Origin: JBBIOI01 sp037443425
GTDB taxonomy: Bacteria; Desulfobacterota; BSN033; UBA1163
Direction: 5' to 3'
Length of the DNA: 64,000 nt
Assembly: GCA_037443425.1 (NCBI GenBank)
Contig: JBBIOI010000004.1
Span: 1 to 64,000 of the forward strand
The notes below the pieces were generated by a model, which did not search any database, was not told the origin of the DNA, and saw nothing but the letters and a program-made list of their open reading frames with translations. Of the stretch, positions 41,181-49,413 are shown one piece after another (position 1 is the stretch's first letter; each line of letters starts with the position of its first letter). The position numbers were made by a program, and so were the translations under genes.

Positions 41181-41837
41181 TTATACCCTTTTACCTTCAA
41201 GACCTCTAATTAAATTTATGTTATTACCCGGTATTACCATTTCAAATATGGATTCGATAGTCGTATAATCGTAATATCCAAGCCTTGCCAGAGGACGTAT
41301 CTTCAATATATCTATTCGTCCATCTGGTCCTATTACTTCGTCTTTGATATGAATTAAGACAACACGTCCAATGATAATATCAACGGTTCCCATAGGCCCA
41401 TTTCCAGGAAGTCTGATGGAACTATAAAGTAGGCATTCAAATTGGATAGGAGACTCAGCAACCCTTGCTGGTTTGATCATTATAGAAGGGGCTTTTCTTA
41501 AACCTGCTATTTCAAATTCATCTATCTCGGGTGGCACTTCCTGGGCAGAAAGATTTACAGCCTGACGAAGTTCATAAGTTGCCATATTATAAACAAATTC
41601 ACCGGTCTGTTCGATATTAATTACAGTATCTTTCTTCATGCCTCTGCTGTTTTGATTAGCAGCAAACATCACATAAGGGGGATCAAAGCTTAGGTTTTGA
41701 AACTGGCTGAAGGGTGCTAAATTATGGATGCCATCCTTGCTGATTGTTGAAATCCATCCAATAGGTCGTGGAACAACGCAGGATTTAAAAGGATCGTGAG
41801 GGAGTCCGTGATCGTTTTTCAATGGATCATAATACAT
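41181..41837 (-). CDS. Flavin reductase-like FMN-binding split-barrel protein
   Basis: 218 aa. VVPRPIGWISTISKDGIHNLAPFSQFQNLSFDPPYVMFAAN is the flavin-binding strand set of the split barrel; further EFVYNMATYELRQAVNLSA. It could reduce free FMN or act as an FMN-dependent oxidoreductase. Single gene with its own promoter. Specific partner unknown. Confidence 0.87.
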   Translation of the reverse strand: MYYDPLKNDHGLPHDPFKSCVVPRPIGWISTISKDGIHNLAPFSQFQNLSFDPPYVMFAANQNSRGMKKDTVINIEQTGEFVYNMATYELRQAVNLSAQEVPPEIDEFEIAGLRKAPSIMIKPARVAESPIQFECLLYSSIRLPGNGPMGTVDIIIGRVVLIHIKDEVIGPDGRIDILKIRPLARLGYYDYTTIESIFEMVIPGNNINLIRGLEGKRV

Positions 41838-41873
41838 AGACTAATCCTTTCATTTATTTGATTTATGATTCGA

Positions 41874-41901
41874 TTATTATAAATTTAAACATGATTGTCA
41901 A
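41874..41901 (-). promoter_or_regulatory. Candidate promoter of the flavin reductase gene
   Basis: Minus strand TTGACA (complement of 41896-41901), 16 bases, TAATAA (complement of 41874-41879), followed by a leader of about 30 bases. The rest of the 312-base gap up to 42149 holds a weak hairpin (AATACC-CTTTT-GGTATT near 41939), a short R2 repeat and the wecB promoter. Confidence 0.5.
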
Positions 41902-42042
41902 TTTTTTTACAATAAGGCTTTTAATAAGTACTTAAATAAATACCCTTTTGGTATTGTTTCCTAATAAATGAGATTAACATGGGCTAAACCCCGGAAATAG
42001 GGTCAAACCGACCAGAGCAATCCCTAAAAATCGCCACATTCA

Positions 42043-42070
42043 GTCATTGCGAGCGAAGCATAGCAATCTC
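42043..42070. repeat. Minimal R2 repeat
   Basis: GTCATTGCGAGCGAAGCATA followed by GCAATCTC: the shortest form of the R2 family, 28 bases. Confidence 0.6.
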
Positions 42071-42101
42071 TTTTTTTTCTTAATCCTCTTTCAAAAAATC
42101 C

Positions 42102-42130
42102 TTGCAAGATTTGGTAGGTTAATGTAATAT
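42102..42130 (+). promoter_or_regulatory. Candidate promoter of wecB
   Basis: TTGCAA (42102-42107), 17-base spacer, TAATAT (42125-42130), about 20 bases before the ATG; the leader is very short. Confidence 0.45.
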
Positions 42131-42149
42131 TTTTAAAAATTTTTAAGCT

Positions 42150-43268
42150 ATGAAGATAGTAACAATTATTGGTGCAAGACCACAGTTTATTAAGGCCTCT
42201 TCAGTTTACCGTGCCATTAAATCGATTGATAGGAAAAATAGGATTAAAGAAGTATTGGTTCATACAGGCCAGCATTACGATTATTTAATGGATCAAGTCT
42301 TTTTTGAGGAACTTGAACTTCCAAGGCCCGATTATCATCTTGGTGTTGGTTCGGGCTCCCATGGTAAACAGACTGCTTTGATGCTCGAAAGGATTGAAGC
42401 AGTTCTCGAGAAAGAGAAACCTGACATTGTGATAGTATATGGAGACACTAATTCAACACTTGCAGGTGCATTAGGAGCAGCCAAATTGAAAATCCCGGTT
42501 GCGCATATTGAAGCAGGTCTTAGAAGTTATAATCGTGAAATGCCAGAGGAGATAAACCGCGTTTTAACCGATCATCTCTCTTATTATCTTTTTTGCCCTA
42601 CAGAGCATGCGGTAAGGAACCTCGAAAAAGAGGGGATTATAGATGGAAAAGGAAGACTGGTTAGGGATGTTGGGGATGTAATGTATGACTCAATCCTATA
42701 TTATTCTCAGATAGCTGAAAGAAAATCAAAAATCCTGAGAGATTTAAATCTATCCACTTCTGATTCTTCACATTCAGATTATTATTTGGTGACAATTCAC
42801 AGGGCAGAAAATACTGATAATCCCAAAAGGTTAAAATCCATTTTAAAGGCACTAAATAAAATTGGTAAGGAGGAAGTAGTTATCTTTCCGATTCATCCGA
42901 GGACAAAGAAGATGATAAACAATTATCGACTTGCCAAAGAGACGAATAATATTAAACTGATTGAGCCAGTTTCTTATCTAAATATGCTTATGCTCGAAAA
43001 GAATGCAAATCTTATACTCACTGATTCAGGGGGAGTCCAAAAAGAGGCCTTCTGGTTAAGAGTTCCATGTATTACTTTAAGAGAAGAGACAGAGTGGGTA
43101 GAGACGGTTCAAAGCGGGTGGAATATTTTGGCTGGTATTGATACAGATAGAATTATTGAGGCTGTTAAATCGGCTAAGAGAGTGGGTTTTTCTAAAAGAA
43201 AAAAAAGTTTTTTTGGAGATGGAAAAGCCAGCCAAAAAATAGTTAGTATTCTAATGAATCTTAATTGA
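42150..43268 (+). CDS. wecB: UDP-N-acetylglucosamine 2-epimerase (non-hydrolysing)
   Basis: 372 aa. GARPQFIKASSVYRAI, VHTGQHYDYLMDQVFFEEL, VYGDTNSTLAGALGAAK, HIEAGLRSYNREMPEEINR, HRAENTDNPKRL and LTDSGGVQKEAFWLRVPCITLREETEW are all conserved family blocks. It converts UDP-GlcNAc to UDP-ManNAc for surface polysaccharide. No other polysaccharide gene is adjacent. No good Shine-Dalgarno precedes the ATG. Confidence 0.95.
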   Translation: MKIVTIIGARPQFIKASSVYRAIKSIDRKNRIKEVLVHTGQHYDYLMDQVFFEELELPRPDYHLGVGSGSHGKQTALMLERIEAVLEKEKPDIVIVYGDTNSTLAGALGAAKLKIPVAHIEAGLRSYNREMPEEINRVLTDHLSYYLFCPTEHAVRNLEKEGIIDGKGRLVRDVGDVMYDSILYYSQIAERKSKILRDLNLSTSDSSHSDYYLVTIHRAENTDNPKRLKSILKALNKIGKEEVVIFPIHPRTKKMINNYRLAKETNNIKLIEPVSYLNMLMLEKNANLILTDSGGVQKEAFWLRVPCITLREETEWVETVQSGWNILAGIDTDRIIEAVKSAKRVGFSKRKKSFFGDGKASQKIVSILMNLN

Positions 43269-43362
43269 TAGATAAAGTTTTCTTTTATTTAAAAATGATG
43301 GTTTTATCGACTTCCCCCCAAAAGACTGTATCATAATTCAACATAAGAAATGAAACCAAATA

Positions 43363-43437
43363 CGGCAAGGGACAAGGCCTTACCCTACGTTTTAAATTCT
43401 TATAATCTCTCGTAGGGCAAGCCCTTACGACTTGCCG
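43363..43437. repeat. Inverted repeat pair CGGCAAGG ... CTTGCCG (family R4)
   Basis: CGGCAAGGGACAAGGCCTTA followed by CCCTACG on the left is matched in reverse by CGTAGGGCAAGCCCTTACGA followed by CTTGCCG on the right (imperfect 27-base arms, about 20-base loop). It lies between wecB and the sensor-kinase-like gene; it could fold as a large hairpin and end wecB transcription. Confidence 0.7.
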
Positions 43438-43570
43438 AACCAATCATTAAGATGTCATTTGTTTTAAGAAATGGAAAGAATTTAGGAAAAAAGGGAAAAT
43501 TTATTCTTTTGTGGGACTTAATAAAAATAAAATGGTGTAAAATAGTGTTAATTAATGTAAGAAACTTGCG

Positions 43571-43586
43571 TGGCATATAATTTGCT
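43571..43586 (+). promoter_or_regulatory. Sigma-54 (-24/-12) promoter
   Basis: TGGCAT-ATAAT-TTGCT: GG and GC separated by exactly 10 bases, close to the consensus TGGCAC-N5-TTGCA/T. It is followed by a T-run, then Shine-Dalgarno AAGGAG and the ATG at 43617; transcription would start near 43597. It indicates control of the downstream gene by RpoN and an enhancer-binding protein, none of which is encoded in the window. Confidence 0.65.
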
Positions 43587-43616
43587 TTTTTTAATTATTC
43601 TAAAGGAGTAAAAATT

Positions 43617-44465
43617 ATGGAAAATAATCCACTTTTCAACCTAAATGAAGATGATAATCCATTTAAGTCTTTCGTGAATAAAGATGAGATAAAATCGTTT
43701 GAACCAAATTTAATATCGTCAAAAGATAGCATCTCTTTATTGTTTCCCCTTTTTATAGAGTTAATTAAACAATTAAAAAATAAGTTGATGTCTATTAAAA
43801 ACCTTACTCAAATCTCTCAAGGTAAATTTAGTGATAAAGAATTTGGTGATTATTTTAAACGTTTGGTTACAGATGATATTGATAAGATAGATTTATTACT
43901 GGAAAATTTTCTTGACTACATCAAAGTAAATTTTACTGTCAGGAAGAAAAATACCGTTCATATGATTATTGAGGAGGTGCTAAAGAGACATCAATCACGT
44001 TTAGAAGAAAAGAGGGTTCGAATATTTAAAAAATTTGAGAAGGATCTTCCAGAAATAATTGTTCCAGATGAAGAGTTTAAATATATGATCAATTCGATTA
44101 TTCAATATGCGATCATATGGATGCCTATAGATGGGAATATATGGTTTTTAACAAAATCCCTTATTTTACCGAGTGAAGGGGTTGAAGAACAGGCTCTTTT
44201 TAAAAAAGATGGGAAACAGGTAGAAATTGATATAATTTTTACAGGATATAAAAGTCCTAAAGAGCAGTTTTCAAAAGTTTTGCCCATTTCAGATGTCCAA
44301 AAAGGTGAAGAGCTGGATCTTGAGCTTAGGTTGGTAAATGAAATTGTTAAAAGGAATCGAGGGAAGATGAAATTTATGATAGATGAAAAAAATTCAAAAA
44401 CCTTTATTTCTCTAAAATTTCCTGCCGAAAGAAGAACAAAAATTTACTATCCACCAATAAATTAA
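43617..44465 (+). CDS. Degenerate histidine-kinase-like protein
   Basis: 282 aa, cytoplasmic. Residues about 43-105 form two helices like a HisKA dimerisation domain, but the segment LIKQLKNKLMSIKNL (49-63) has no phospho-accepting His where HE-LRN-PL is expected. A HATPase-like part follows (DEEFKYMINSIIQYAIIWMP, with the N-box Asn replaced), and no DxGxG loop is seen. The C-terminal LRLVNEIVKRNRGKMKF and TFISLKFPA resemble the last HATPase strands. It is therefore probably a non-catalytic scaffold or sensor. Shine-Dalgarno AAAGGAG; a sigma-54 promoter is just upstream. The assignment rests on pattern resemblance only. Confidence 0.65.
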   Translation: MENNPLFNLNEDDNPFKSFVNKDEIKSFEPNLISSKDSISLLFPLFIELIKQLKNKLMSIKNLTQISQGKFSDKEFGDYFKRLVTDDIDKIDLLLENFLDYIKVNFTVRKKNTVHMIIEEVLKRHQSRLEEKRVRIFKKFEKDLPEIIVPDEEFKYMINSIIQYAIIWMPIDGNIWFLTKSLILPSEGVEEQALFKKDGKQVEIDIIFTGYKSPKEQFSKVLPISDVQKGEELDLELRLVNEIVKRNRGKMKFMIDEKNSKTFISLKFPAERRTKIYYPPIN

Positions 44466-44505
44466 AATCTGCCTCCTCCTTTCATGCAAAGAATCCTTAT
44501 TTCCT

Positions 44506-44583
44506 ATCACTGCAAGCAATTCAATATTTAGTATGAGGAGGCATGGCAATTTTATAGTTTCCTTGCTTCCGCCGGGATGACAA
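44506..44583. repeat. Degenerate R2 repeat
   Basis: TCACTGCAAGC...GCATGGCAATTTTATAG...GGGATGACAA follows the landmark order of R2 with several changes; it is next to the R1 derivative at 44603. Confidence 0.5.
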
Positions 44584-44602
44584 TCTTATCAATATAATAA
44601 GA

Positions 44603-44723
44603 AGAGGCCGCTTAAAAAGTCTTTTAAAGACTGGGGAGGTAGGGTTCAAAACCATTCGAATGCGGGCTTTTTCACCCCACCTCTCCACTATGGAAAGATT
44701 TTTAATTAGTTTTTCAGAGGTCT
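44603..44723 (-). repeat. R1 derivative with deleted centre (arms joined)
   Basis: AGAGGCCGCTTAAAAAGTC... reads as the right arm, through GGGGAGGTAGGGTTCAAAAC and CGAATGCGGGC. It then switches directly to the left arm (TTTTTCACCCCACC ... TTTTTCAGAGGTCT), with about 100 bases of the usual centre missing. It lies between convergent genes and ends 3 bases before the stop codon of the TctC gene, so it could serve as a terminator hairpin. Confidence 0.75.
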
Positions 44724-44726
44724 GGT

Positions 44727-45701
44727 TTATTTTCTCAATCCAATCCTTTTGGCAATCTCGAGTGCCTTTTTATACTCATCCTCTGTCATTCGTCTCAATT
44801 CGGATGGGGATTTGTATTCCACAAGACTTCCCATTTGGTCTATTTTGGTTTTTGTTGCCTTTACAGCTTTTTCAATTGCTTGTACCAGAACTTTCTTTGC
44901 CTCATCAGGTATACCTTCTGGGGCATAAAGGGCAAACCATGTAGCAAAAAGACTTTCTTTATAACCAAATTCGTTAATAGTAGGAATATGAGGATAGGCA
45001 TCCATCTTATTTGTAATAAGCAAAACCCTCATCTGACCTGCCTCTACATAAGGTTTGACTTTAGCCAATCCATCACAGGTAACTTCAACGTGACCTCCCA
45101 GAAGTGCAGTCATTACAGATTCTCCACCTTTAAAAGGAACATGTGTAAACTTTGCTCCTGTAATAGACATAATCATTTCGAGTAAAAAGTGTGGAGTAGA
45201 ACCTATACCAATTGTGCTTACACGTAATTTACCAGGATTTTTCTTAGCATATTCTATTAATTCAGGAAACGTTTTCCATGGTGAATCAGACCTTACCGTT
45301 ATGGTCTGTGGAAAGAAATAGTGGAATCCTAAAGGTTCAAAGTCTTTAAATGGGTCATAATGAACCGTATCTGGGTTTGAAATCGGAGCGTATATCATAG
45401 CCGATGCCCCCGCATAAAGGATGGTATAGCCATCTTTTTTAGACCTTGCAACAGTATGGGCGCCCAATGTAGCGGAGGCACCAGGCTTATTCATACAAAT
45501 AATTTTTACGCCAAGAATCTTCTCCATTTCGTCAGCCAACATACGGGCCGTGATATCTCCCGTTGCTCCTGCAACATAGGGAATAATAAGTTGGATTGGT
45601 CTATCTGGGTATACGGCTAATGAGATAGAAGGTTGAGATAGTAAGATTAAGAGGGTAATAAATGAAATTGTAATGGTGGAATAAAGATAGAATTTTTTCA
45701 T
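44727..45701 (-). CDS. Tripartite tricarboxylate transporter receptor (TctC/Bug family)
   Basis: 324 aa periplasmic binding protein. Signal peptide of about 27 residues. YPDRPIQLIIPYVAGATGDITARMLADEM is the Bug-family N terminus; NKPGASATLGAHTVARSKKDGYTIL and HVPFKGGESVMTALLGGHVEV are further landmarks. No TctA/TctB permease is present, so it is an orphan receptor, common in this family. It lies 27 bases after the M24 gene with Shine-Dalgarno GGAGGTAAG. Ligand probably a carboxylate. Confidence 0.9.
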   Translation of the reverse strand: MKKFYLYSTITISFITLLILLSQPSISLAVYPDRPIQLIIPYVAGATGDITARMLADEMEKILGVKIICMNKPGASATLGAHTVARSKKDGYTILYAGASAMIYAPISNPDTVHYDPFKDFEPLGFHYFFPQTITVRSDSPWKTFPELIEYAKKNPGKLRVSTIGIGSTPHFLLEMIMSITGAKFTHVPFKGGESVMTALLGGHVEVTCDGLAKVKPYVEAGQMRVLLITNKMDAYPHIPTINEFGYKESLFATWFALYAPEGIPDEAKKVLVQAIEKAVKATKTKIDQMGSLVEYKSPSELRRMTEDEYKKALEIAKRIGLRK

Positions 45702-45728
45702 AGAAACTTACCTCCATTTCTAAATTTT

Positions 45729-46862
45729 TTATATAGTTAATAAATCGTCGGTGGCTTGGTTTAATCTTTCATAACCCTCGTTGGTTACTAAATATGTTTC
45801 TCCCCAGAAGAAGCTTGTTTTTCCATCAGGGGTAAAGACTGTGGGGTGAATGATAACTGCCATACCCGGTTCAAATTCCATCTCATTTTGCCAAGAGATT
45901 CGAGCCTCAACCAAATCGATTCCACAGATATGTCCAAGTGGAGGCCTGAGGATATAACCGCAGTCTTTGACATAGGATTCCATAGCCAGGACAATATCTT
46001 TTACAGTCTTTTTAGGTTTCAAATATTTTAGACCCTCTTTTGTTGCTCCTTCGCAAACATTCTTTATTTTTTCAAGATCTTTATTAGGTTCTCCAACGTT
46101 TACTGTTCTTACGAGTTGCGTCCAATAACCTTCATAACGCGGGGTAATTTCCATAAGAACACTGTCGCCTTTCTCTATCTTCCTTTGAGAAGGAGAATAT
46201 GGTAGGGGCAAAGCATTTTTATCTCCCAGGACAAATCTTCCCGAGCCTATGAGCGTAAAATGGGATTCTGCTCCATTTTTACGTGCATAGTGTTCAATGG
46301 CCGAAGCGATCTCGAATTCAGTTACACCTGGTTTAATAATATTTATTGCAGATTCAAATCCTCCATCTCCAAGTCTTGATCCTTTCCTCAATATATCCAT
46401 CTCTTCTTGACTTCTTTTAAACCTGATCTCCATAATTTGTGCATGGTTATCAACCCAATCTACCTCTGGAAGTTCGCTCTTTAAAATCTTAAACCACGAA
46501 ATGGGTAGCATATCAAAATTAACTCCAACTCTACCTTTTATAACTCCACGCTCTTTTAAGAGTTTAACAGTTTCTCCAATAAGGTCTTCAGTAAATCGAC
46601 AGTCTCTTACGGATGATCTTTTTTGGGCGGCCTGTCTTGATATTTCACTGAAGGCAAAAAGGACAGGTTCTGAATCGGGAAAGATTACGACTACCTGCCT
46701 ATAAAAAATAACAAAAAGATCGGTATAGTATCTGAGATCACCCATTACCGAAGGCCCTACATTTGTATCTCCAATAAGGAGTAATGCAGAGAGTTCATTT
46801 TTCTTCATCATTTCAACAAGGGCCTTATGTCTTCTTTTTCTTTCGGTTTCTGAAAATGGCAT
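45729..46862 (-). CDS. M24-family (Xaa-Pro peptidase/creatinase-like) protein with altered metal ligands
   Basis: 377 aa: N-terminal creatinase domain (about 1-150) and pita-bread C-terminal domain. The usual first two metal Asp residues appear as Glu and Gln (VLMEITPRYEGYWTQLVRTV). The His of PPLGHICGID, the Glu of MEFEPGM and of FFWGETYLV remain. Loss of both Asp suggests a non-peptidase member (creatinase-like) acting on another C-N or C-C bond. First gene of an operon with the TctC receptor; Shine-Dalgarno AGGAGGTAG. Substrate unknown. Confidence 0.8.
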   Translation of the reverse strand: MPFSETERKRRHKALVEMMKKNELSALLLIGDTNVGPSVMGDLRYYTDLFVIFYRQVVVIFPDSEPVLFAFSEISRQAAQKRSSVRDCRFTEDLIGETVKLLKERGVIKGRVGVNFDMLPISWFKILKSELPEVDWVDNHAQIMEIRFKRSQEEMDILRKGSRLGDGGFESAINIIKPGVTEFEIASAIEHYARKNGAESHFTLIGSGRFVLGDKNALPLPYSPSQRKIEKGDSVLMEITPRYEGYWTQLVRTVNVGEPNKDLEKIKNVCEGATKEGLKYLKPKKTVKDIVLAMESYVKDCGYILRPPLGHICGIDLVEARISWQNEMEFEPGMAVIIHPTVFTPDGKTSFFWGETYLVTNEGYERLNQATDDLLTI

Positions 46863-46889
46863 AGACTACCTCCTAAATTTTTGTTGGTA

Positions 46890-46917
46890 ATTATAAATTT
46901 TTATAGAAGATAGTCAA
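46890..46917 (-). promoter_or_regulatory. Sigma-70 promoter of the M24-tctC operon
   Basis: Minus strand TTGACT (complement of 46912-46917), 16 bases, TATAAT (complement of 46890-46895); perfect -10, about 20-base leader before the Shine-Dalgarno and ATG. Confidence 0.65.
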
Positions 46918-47007
46918 GTATCATTGGGTAGGATTAAGGAAAAAAAGAGAGATTCACACCACGCATTAGTAATAGAATTGTAATGATTTAATTTCTCCGA
47001 GTGATAG

Positions 47008-48141
47008 TTATAAAGTAGGTCGGTCTGGATATTTTTCAGCAATAGCCTTTATATAAGGATCCTCGAGAACCAGAAGTTTTCCATCATGGTGAATGTATGT
47101 ATTTCCTATCTTTAAGGTTGCATTCCTTATATCGCCTGTGCAGTGAACCCAATAGGGATACTCAGGAGTAGGTGGAGGGGCACCAATATGGAAATGTATA
47201 TTTGAGGTATGTGAGTGTTCAATGATTCGATGGTAAAGTAGATGGGGACAGTGACCAAAATCAACATTTGCATTTGGATGAACTCCAAAATGAAAGCAGT
47301 TAAAATCGAAAGTCTTTTCTCCCAGAAATTTGCTGATAGATATAAGGAACTCATTTAATTTTCTTGCCTCTTTATCCCCTTCTATTTTCATGATCTTAGA
47401 ATCTTCCACTGTTATTTTGATCGGACTCTCGAAATAAGGAGGTATTCCAATGAATCGAGACCACCAGCTAAGCATTCTATCAAAAATCAAGATACCATTT
47501 ACATTTTTCACATTTATAGGAGGCGAAACCCATTCAGGCCATGGTCTGTAATATCCGACCTCTTCCCTCCTTACAGTATAAGATGTAAACCATGGGTGAT
47601 CTGGATGGTAGGCGCTTTGTATAATACCTTCAAGGTAAGTACCATTCTTATCTGTAATTTTAAAGGAAAGACCTTCCTGAATAGGAATACATGCCCTGTA
47701 TCTTATCTCACTTACGAGTTCATGAGGTGTTAAAGCCCATGGGGTCGAGAGAAGTTCTGCTGTGACAGCAAAGTTTCTTATCATAAATTTTTTCTTTTCC
47801 CATGTAAATTTTTTGAACTCAACAATCTCCTCAAAGGCAAGATCAAGGGTATTATTGATCATTATATCAGAGGCTTCAAATGCAGCCCTTACAACGGATG
47901 GGAATTGCCACTTATGGACTTGTTGATACTCATCTGCCCAAAGAATATAGGGAGTTGCCCCCCTTTCTTTGATACATATCTCAAGCCAGGTGATTACTCG
48001 TTCGTCAATAAGATTATCTCCTCCATAGAGGCCATCCCTATAGGCAAGAATAAGTACTTTCTGTTTTGGAGTGATCCTTACACAATTATCAAGTAAATCC
48101 CCTATTGCTATTAATATTTTTTTTGGTATTGCTGTGGTCAT
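47008..48141 (-). CDS. M29 aminopeptidase/NicX-like metalloprotein (tentative)
   Basis: 377 aa, cytoplasmic. The N-terminal CVRITPKQKVLILAYRDGLYGG and middle LSTPWALTPHELVSEI resemble the M29 aminopeptidase fold that is shared with 2,5-dihydroxypyridine dioxygenase. The C-terminal half is His-rich (FNCFHFGVHPNANVDFGHCP, HSHTSNIHFHIGAPPP), suitable for metal binding. Shine-Dalgarno AAGGAGAA. Placed between the M24-like gene and a HAD phosphatase gene. The family call is weak and the reaction unknown. Confidence 0.5.
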   Translation of the reverse strand: MTTAIPKKILIAIGDLLDNCVRITPKQKVLILAYRDGLYGGDNLIDERVITWLEICIKERGATPYILWADEYQQVHKWQFPSVVRAAFEASDIMINNTLDLAFEEIVEFKKFTWEKKKFMIRNFAVTAELLSTPWALTPHELVSEIRYRACIPIQEGLSFKITDKNGTYLEGIIQSAYHPDHPWFTSYTVRREEVGYYRPWPEWVSPPINVKNVNGILIFDRMLSWWSRFIGIPPYFESPIKITVEDSKIMKIEGDKEARKLNEFLISISKFLGEKTFDFNCFHFGVHPNANVDFGHCPHLLYHRIIEHSHTSNIHFHIGAPPPTPEYPYWVHCTGDIRNATLKIGNTYIHHDGKLLVLEDPYIKAIAEKYPDRPTL

Positions 48142-48228
48142 TATAGGTTCTCCTTGATTAGCTTGAAAAAAATTTTACCTCACTTGCTCACTAAAAAATC
48201 AGTTCGTTCAAAGTTTAAATGATTAATT

Positions 48229-49011
48229 TTATAGCAATAAGTTCTCCACTTCTGCAATACTTTTGAAAACAAAATCGGGCTGAAGATTCGAATGTCTATA
48301 TTTTTTCAGGGTTTCTTCATCCGTTATCCCTGTCAATACAACACCTGTTGCAATTCCAGCCTCTTTTCCCATCTTTATATCTTCATAGATAGAGTCTCCA
48401 ATAATGATACATTCAAAGGGGCTCAGGTCCATTTTCTCTAAGGCGATCTTTATTATAAAAGAAGAAGGTTTTCCCAGAGCTATCTCCAACTTTTTTTGTG
48501 TTAAAGTCTCGATAGCAGAAATGGTTTCTTTAAAATTAAGTAGTTCCACTTCAACAGGACAGGTTTGATCAGTATTTATTACAGCAAAACGAGCACCCCC
48601 TTTAATCGCCTGATGAGCTATTTTTAACTTCTGATAATCAAAGGCTCGATCAAAGGCGATAACTACGTATTGAATCTCTTTAGGATCTTCAGTCATGATA
48701 AATCCATCCCTTCTTAACTCTTCGATAATAGTAGATTCTCCAATCACAAAAAGTTTTGCATCCGATGCATTTCTTTTTAGATATCGACCTATGGCAAGGG
48801 TAGGATTTATGATTTCATCCGATTTTGTAGGGATTCCAAGGGAGGTCAATTTTTTTGCACAATCCTCACGAGTTTGAATTGTATTGTTAGAGATAAATAC
48901 AACCCTTCCTCCTTTTTTTCGAATCCGAGAAATCAACCGATCTGCTCCAGAAATAAGTCTATCGCCAGAATAAACAGTTCCATCTAAGTCGAAAATAAAT
49001 CCTTTAAACAT
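48229..49011 (-). CDS. HAD-superfamily hydrolase, NagD-like (class IIA)
   Basis: 260 aa. Motif I FDLDGTVYSG, motif II VVFISNNTIQTRE, C2A cap region (VIAFDRAFDYQKLKIAHQAI), Lys in LGKPSSFIIKIALEKMDL, motif IV IIIGDSIYEDIKMGKEAGI. Probable sugar- or nucleotide-phosphate phosphatase. A perfect palindrome lies 28 bases ahead of the start. Confidence 0.92.
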   Translation of the reverse strand: MFKGFIFDLDGTVYSGDRLISGADRLISRIRKKGGRVVFISNNTIQTREDCAKKLTSLGIPTKSDEIINPTLAIGRYLKRNASDAKLFVIGESTIIEELRRDGFIMTEDPKEIQYVVIAFDRAFDYQKLKIAHQAIKGGARFAVINTDQTCPVEVELLNFKETISAIETLTQKKLEIALGKPSSFIIKIALEKMDLSPFECIIIGDSIYEDIKMGKEAGIATGVVLTGITDEETLKKYRHSNLQPDFVFKSIAEVENLLL

Positions 49012-49038
49012 CTTCTTTTTAATATCCTTACTTATTCA

Positions 49039-49056
49039 CCTGATATTCATATCAGG
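49039..49056. promoter_or_regulatory. 18-bp perfect palindrome upstream of the HAD gene
   Basis: CCTGATAT-TC-ATATCAGG, 8-base arms. On the minus strand it overlaps a possible -10 (TGATAT, 17 bases after TTGTAT), which is the position of a repressor operator. No regulator is assigned. Confidence 0.45.
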
Positions 49057-49150
49057 ATAGAATGTTTTTGGATACAAATAATATCTCCTTTTTTAATCTT
49101 TCGTCAAGATATGGGTTACTTCGAGAGGTATCATTTTTAAAAACTTAAAG

Positions 49151-49334
49151 AGACCTCTGAAAAACTATTTAAAAATTCTTTCATAAATGGTGAGCTGGGG
49201 TGAAAAAGCCTTCGAGCGGATACCTTATATAGATTAGCACTATTGATTATTAGCAATTTAAATATTAAAAGCCCGCATTCGAAGGGTTTTGAACCCTACC
49301 TCCCCAGTCTTTCAAAGACTTTTTCAGAGACCTC
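49151..49334. repeat. R1 element, copy B
   Basis: 184 bp from AGACCTCTGAAAAAC to TTTTTCAGAGACCTC. It is flanked by the 6-bp direct repeat TTAAAG (49145-49150 and 49335-49340). Compared with copies A and C the centre lacks about 37 bases. It lies in the 402-base gap between the divergent HAD and MFS genes. Confidence 0.85.
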
Positions 49335-49336
49335 TT

Positions 49337-49361
49337 AAAGAATTTTGCATGGAAATTCTTT
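49337..49361. promoter_or_regulatory. Inverted repeat ahead of the MFS gene
   Basis: AAAGAATTT-7 bases-AAATTCTTT, perfect 9-base arms, overlapping the right target duplication of R1 copy B, about 50 bases before the MFS start. It could be an operator; the composition is simple, so chance is not excluded. Confidence 0.3.
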
Positions 49362-49413
49362 TAAAAGAGTTACATAATATTGATGGTTTCAAAAAGATTA
49401 AAAGGCAATGTAA

